Origin: an uncultured Lachnospiraceae bacterium | Lineage (GTDB): Bacteria; Bacillota; Clostridia; Lachnospirales; Lachnospiraceae | Direction: 5' to 3' | NCBI GenBank assembly: GCA_910577825.1 | Contig: CAJTOK010000057.1 | Location: 1-17,956, forward strand | Length of the DNA stretch: 17,956 nucleotides | Shown: positions 15,250-17,956 of the stretch, piece by piece | How the letters are laid out: each line of letters begins with the position of its first letter | How positions within the stretch are numbered: position 1 is the first letter of the stretch | The notes under the pieces: generated by a model | Told to the model about the DNA's origin: nothing | Seen by the model: only the letters and a program-made list of their open reading frames with translations | The model's database searches: none | Translations under genes and position numbers: made by a program

Positions 15250-15273
15250 TAACACCTGTATCCGCTTAGTCAA
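15246..15273 (-). promoter_or_regulatory. Promoter of the gntR-ABC operon
   Basis: On the minus strand TTGACT (15273-15268), 16 nt, then a perfect TATAAT (15251-15246), followed by the operator palindrome. The leader to the gntR start is about 30 nt. Confidence 0.8.
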
Positions 15274-15422
15274 TCCCTAAAATAAAAAAACAATTAAAAT
15301 TATTTTGTAATTGGTTATAAATAGAAATAATGAAACTGAACTTCATTTCATCTGCCGTCATTAATTCTTTGCCACATTATCAAGTGAATAATTAATTTTT
15401 TAACCTTTTCATACACAGAATC

Positions 15423-15451
15423 TTGCAGATGTTCTATAAATGTGCTAAACT
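15423..15451 (+). promoter_or_regulatory. Possible promoter for the P-loop kinase-like gene
   Basis: TTGCAG (15423-15428), 17 nt, TAAACT (15446-15451); transcription would start near 15458, about 22 nt before the ATG. Moderate match only. Positions 15274-15422 hold no other feature I can support. Confidence 0.4.
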
Positions 15452-15479
15452 AAACGGAACAACAAAGAGGAATGATTTT

Positions 15480-16004
15480 ATGAAAGTGATTGCAATAGCA
15501 GCTGTAACAGCCGGTGGAAAAACAACAACAGTAAACGGAATAAAAAAGCAATTATCCAATGTGCAGTCTTTGCATTTTGATGACTATATTTTTGAAGGAG
15601 CGGTTAATGATTTTTACCAGTGGGTGCTTGATGGAGCCAGTTATAATGTTTGGAACCTTGAACCATTGGAAAAGGATATATTAAAAGTACAAAATAATGG
15701 AACTTGTGATTATTTAATTCTTGATTATCCCTTTGCCTATTGCCATGAACAAATCAAAAAATATATAGATATGGCTTTTTTTATAGATACCACTTTAGAT
15801 ATAGCATTAGCAAGAAGGATTCTAAGAGATATGGGTAATGCGTCTGGCGGGGATATAAGAAATGATTTACTGGGATATTTAAAATATGCAAGGATTGCAT
15901 TTATCCAAATGCAAAAAGACATATTACCAGCTTCAGATTATGTAATAGACGGTACAATGAGTACAGAATATATTGTTAAGGAAATTATCAATATCATTAG
16001 ATAA
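15480..16004 (+). CDS. P-loop nucleotide kinase-like protein
   Basis: A 174-residue protein with the fold signs of a small nucleoside or nucleotide kinase. The P-loop is AVTAGGKTTT (8-17), with Ala8 in place of the usual first Gly. LHFDDYIF (31-38) carries the paired Asp typical of uridine-kinase-like enzymes, LILDYPFAY (79-87) is a Walker B-like strand, and ARRILRDM (111-118) a lid-like Arg cluster. The substrate is unknown; such orphan kinases are often annotated only as AAA family or uridine kinase-like. The ATG at 15480 follows AGAGG by 9 nt. It opens the accessory plus-strand stretch and is divergent from the gntR operon. Confidence 0.75.
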   Translation: MKVIAIAAVTAGGKTTTVNGIKKQLSNVQSLHFDDYIFEGAVNDFYQWVLDGASYNVWNLEPLEKDILKVQNNGTCDYLILDYPFAYCHEQIKKYIDMAFFIDTTLDIALARRILRDMGNASGGDIRNDLLGYLKYARIAFIQMQKDILPASDYVIDGTMSTEYIVKEIINIIR

Positions 16005-16021
16005 TAATTTCATGCAATTTT

Positions 16022-16138
16022 GTTTCCCTCTTTTTCCATTACCAGAATCCGCAATATCCTGCGGAAAGATATAACACAAGGGAAACCTTAAAAGAAAACC
16101 TGCCTGCAATAAATCCAGTATTTTCAAGCATTGGCAGG
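16022..16138 (+). other. Cluster of hairpins between the kinase and acetyltransferase genes
   Basis: Three inverted repeats: an outer 8-bp pair GTTTCCCT (16022-16029) / AGGGAAAC (16079-16086); nested inside it a 6-bp hairpin TCCGCA (16048-16053) / TGCGGA (16060-16065); then CCTGCC (16099-16104) / GGCAGG (16133-16138), followed by GATTTTAAT. The last could be a weak terminator for the kinase gene. The nested pair looks like a structured RNA or a two-stem leader, without a match to a family I know. Confidence 0.4.
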
Positions 16139-16219
16139 GATTTTAATAATAAAATATAACAGCTGATGCTTTCCTTAAAAAATAATCAAATCACAGCCGG
16201 AATTTGCGAGGAAAAATAT

Positions 16220-16705
16220 ATGATTAGAATAAGACCATATAAAGCTTCAGATGCAGGCACAATATTATCATGGTGCCAAGATGAAAAATCATTTTATCAA
16301 TGGACAGCAGGCATAACTGGTAATTATCCAATAACACAAAAGGAATTTTGTTTTGTTGAATCTCTAATGCCATTTACTGCATTCGATGAAACAGGAACCA
16401 TTGGCTTTTTTACACTAAGAAACCCTGGTGAATCATTGGATGAACTACGTTTTGGATTTGTTATTGTAAATCCCCACAAGAGAGGAAAAGGCTATGGAAA
16501 AGCTATGCTCCGGCTAGGACTAAAATTTGTATTTGAAATATATGGAGCAAAAAAAGCATCATTGGGCGTTTTCGAGAATAATCTTCCAGCTTATTATTGT
16601 TACAAAGCCGCCGGTTTTAGCGATACAATTATTGATGCGGCAGAAACATATCATATTCTAGGCGAAGAATGGAAGTGCAAAGAATTAATTATAGAAAATA
16701 GATAA
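16220..16705 (+). CDS. GNAT family N-acetyltransferase
   Basis: A 161-residue single GNAT domain. It begins MIRIRPYKASDAGTILSW, the usual first strand and helix, and carries the acetyl-CoA loop motif A at HKRGKGYGKAMLRLGL (86-101), strand-plus-helix KKASLGVFENNLPAYYCYKAAGF (111-133) as motif B, and a final strand near 142-157. The acceptor cannot be told; it resembles RimJ/RimL-type or small-molecule acetyltransferases. The ATG at 16220 follows GAGG by 8 nt; the frame opens at 16166 without a ribosome binding site. It is 215 nt after the kinase gene and 67 nt before the CPCC gene. Confidence 0.92.
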   Translation: MIRIRPYKASDAGTILSWCQDEKSFYQWTAGITGNYPITQKEFCFVESLMPFTAFDETGTIGFFTLRNPGESLDELRFGFVIVNPHKRGKGYGKAMLRLGLKFVFEIYGAKKASLGVFENNLPAYYCYKAAGFSDTIIDAAETYHILGEEWKCKELIIENR

Positions 16706-16772
16706 ATTCCGGTTTACCGGGAAGAAGCAAAAAGCATAAAACTGGGATTAATAAGGGGGATTGAAATACAAA

Positions 16773-17027
16773 ATGAAGAAATACCAATGTCCTTGCTGCG
16801 GATATTTTACCTATAATATTCCAGCAAATGAGGATTGTGGATATATTTGCCCTGTTTGTTTTTGGGAAAATGACCCATTCACCACTTCTGACGAAGAACC
16901 AAGTGATTCTAATCATGGAATAACACTAAAAGAAGCAAAATTTAATTTCCTGCAATTTGGTGCTTGTGAAAAAGAAATGTTATGCCATGTCCGTCCGCCA
17001 GAAAATAATGAAAAAGGAATACCATAG
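16773..17027 (+). CDS. CPCC family cysteine-rich protein
   Basis: An 84-residue protein with paired zinc-knuckle-like motifs: CPCCGYFTY (6-14) and CGYICPVCFWENDPF (22-36), followed by DSNHGITLKEAKFNF (45-59) and a Cys-containing tail (GACEKEMLCHVRPP). This is the pattern of the Cys_rich_CPCC family, whose function is not known; the spaced CxxC pairs suggest zinc binding. The start is uncertain: ATG at 16773 is 13 nt from AGGGGG, while a TTG at 16761 is nearly adjacent to it; I prefer ATG. Its 3' end is directly followed by the decayed element. Confidence 0.85.
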   Translation: MKKYQCPCCGYFTYNIPANEDCGYICPVCFWENDPFTTSDEEPSDSNHGITLKEAKFNFLQFGACEKEMLCHVRPPENNEKGIP

Positions 17028-17061
17028 CGGCAGCTTCCACATGGTTGTTATAGCGCTTCTG

Positions 17062-17142
17062 CTAGCAGGCATAACCCGTTGATACACCAAGCATTCCAGC
17101 CGCTTCCTCTGCTGTTACATACATTTTCTTTCCATTCTCCAT
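17062..17142 (-). pseudogene. Truncated excisionase-like helix-turn-helix gene
   Basis: A 26-codon ORF from ATG 17142 reads MENGKKMYVTAEEAAGMLGV, then STGYAC and TAG. This matches the start of MerR/excisionase-type proteins of conjugative elements, where the helix-turn-helix continues after the GVST(x)YAY segment. The stop at 17062-17064 cuts the protein in the DNA-binding domain, and the reading frame after it is not convincing. It is likely a relic left by an integrative element. Confidence 0.55.
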
Positions 17143-17145
17143 ATA

Positions 17146-17586
17146 GTCCTGTCCTTAGAAAAGCTTGCAAAGGCGCTTGCTGTCAATGTTAAAGTATTAA
17201 CAAATTCAGACTTTGATGTCAAGGCTATACACAGGCTTTTCCAAGTGTTCCGCCAATATAATGGTCATTTATTTGAATGTCAGGATAAAGACGGAAATGA
17301 TATGGTTGCTGTCAGTTTTGGTACACCCGCCTTGATGCGTTCATGATGTGAGCGTTACGGAAAATATATGGAAGAAATAGAAAAATGTAATTCTATCAAA
17401 GACGTGAAAAAAAGAGCTGGGGCTCTATTAAAGGCAGAGGCAGACTTTAATCTCTGGATGGATATTTCCCCAAAGCCAGAGCCGTTTGATATGAATTTAC
17501 AGGTCCAGAAGACACATGATGAATTTATAGATAAGATTGGGTTGAATCCAAAAGAGGAAAAATATATCCGGATGTTAAAAAAATAG
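17146..17586 (+). pseudogene. XRE-like regulator, 5' truncated with in-frame TGA
   Basis: One reading frame runs from about 17146 to the TAG-type stop at 17584-17586, broken once by TGA at 17344-17346. The first part reads LSLEKLAKALAVNVKVL, the last helix of an XRE helix-turn-helix domain, then DVKAIHRLFQVFRQYNGHLF and MVAVSFGTPALMRS, stop, CERYGKYMEEIEKC and a helical tail ending KYIRMLKK. TGA-TGT would read Trp-Tyr with small changes. The front of the helix-turn-helix domain is missing and replaced by the excisionase relic on the other strand. The part from ATG 17368 (72 residues) could still be translated, but its ribosome binding site is poor. Confidence 0.6.
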
Positions 17587-17613
17587 AAGGTTATTTATAT
17601 TTGGGGTGATGAC

Positions 17614-17956
17614 ATGGACAATGAATCGATTTTGGAAATTATCAGTAAGAATATTAAATCAACTGAAGTAGAAGATAAGCTAAAAATATGTGCTTTCAGA
17701 AAATTACTATATAAGGAATTACACCGGGATTTCTCTTACAAATATGCTGAACTTATTAGAAAATTATTCGCAATCGAGGTAAAAGAATACGAAGCTCTTT
17801 GTAGTTATGATTCAAACGTTGCAAGAGAAATTGATAATACTTATGATTGCCCACTTTCTATAGTATGTAGCACCTATCTACTTTATCGTTTGGGCGATTT
17901 AAATGATGTAAAGTCTATATGGAATGCAAAATGCATTGACTATGATCTGTCTCTTA
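17614..17956 (+). CDS. Unknown protein, 3' end outside the window
   Basis: An ORF from ATG 17614, preceded by GGGGTGAT at a suitable distance, stays open to the window edge (114 codons). The visible part is mainly helical and polar, starting MDNESILEIISKNIKSTEVE and containing FRKLLYKELHRDFSYKYAEL, then SIVCSTYLLYRLGDLNDVKS. I do not recognise a family. Helix-rich composition, small-gene neighbours and proximity to an element scar would fit a cargo or immunity-type protein, but nothing in the sequence proves this. Confidence 0.65.
   Translation, partial: MDNESILEIISKNIKSTEVEDKLKICAFRKLLYKELHRDFSYKYAELIRKLFAIEVKEYEALCSYDSNVAREIDNTYDCPLSIVCSTYLLYRLGDLNDVKSIWNAKCIDYDLSL

Noticed and set aside
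16703..16724. Terminator after the acetyltransferase gene
   Set aside because: TTCCGG/CCGGGAA can form a short bulged stem, but it is followed by an A-rich stretch and not by T residues.

Overview
This window looks like chromosomal DNA of a low-GC Gram-positive anaerobe of the class Clostridia, most likely the Lachnospiraceae. The basis is the AT-rich sequence, strong GGAGG-type ribosome binding sites, a spore-associated YyaC-type protein, a DUF5711-like protein, a clostridial GGNGT/PKTIDND-type phosphofructokinase and a short alpha-glucan phosphorylase. The family-level placement is inference from gene content, without database comparison.

Positions 1-4155. Two minus-strand membrane-anchored proteins lie first: a DUF5711-like extracytoplasmic protein, and a protein with an N-terminal MPN/JAB-like domain, one membrane segment and a C-terminal LysM domain. 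Divergent from them on the plus strand are an alpha/beta hydrolase (no ATG start) and a YyaC-family gene, whose 3' end overlaps recR tail to tail.

Positions 4107-10376. The minus-strand cluster runs glgP, a previously unlisted 59-residue membrane protein ORF, pfkA, dnaX, ybaB, recR. A sigma-A promoter precedes glgP, and an intrinsic terminator sits exactly at the recR stop. glgP and pfkA feed storage polysaccharide into glycolysis. dnaX-ybaB-recR is the widely conserved replication/repair cluster. The 2-nt gap between pfkA and dnaX ties the two groups together.

Positions 10383-13248. A methyl-accepting chemotaxis protein is followed by a small FMN-binding lipoprotein. The best promoter lies about 345 nt upstream of the receptor start. 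The leader between them holds a perfect Shine-Dalgarno sequence without an ORF, a 10-bp inverted repeat, and two tiny overlapping ORFs ending just before the receptor start.

Positions 13311-15273. A tightly packed, probably self-regulated YtrA-type operon: GntR repressor, ABC ATPase, ABC-2 permease. A near-consensus promoter overlaps a 10-bp-arm palindromic operator.

Positions 15423-17956. An accessory stretch of small plus-strand genes: a P-loop kinase-like protein, a GNAT acetyltransferase, a CPCC cysteine-rich protein, then a scar made of a truncated excisionase-like gene abutting a 5'-truncated XRE regulator with an in-frame TGA, and finally an unknown ORF that runs off the window. This end looks like the edge of a decayed mobile element. 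I saw no tRNA, rRNA, CRISPR array or intact insertion sequence.
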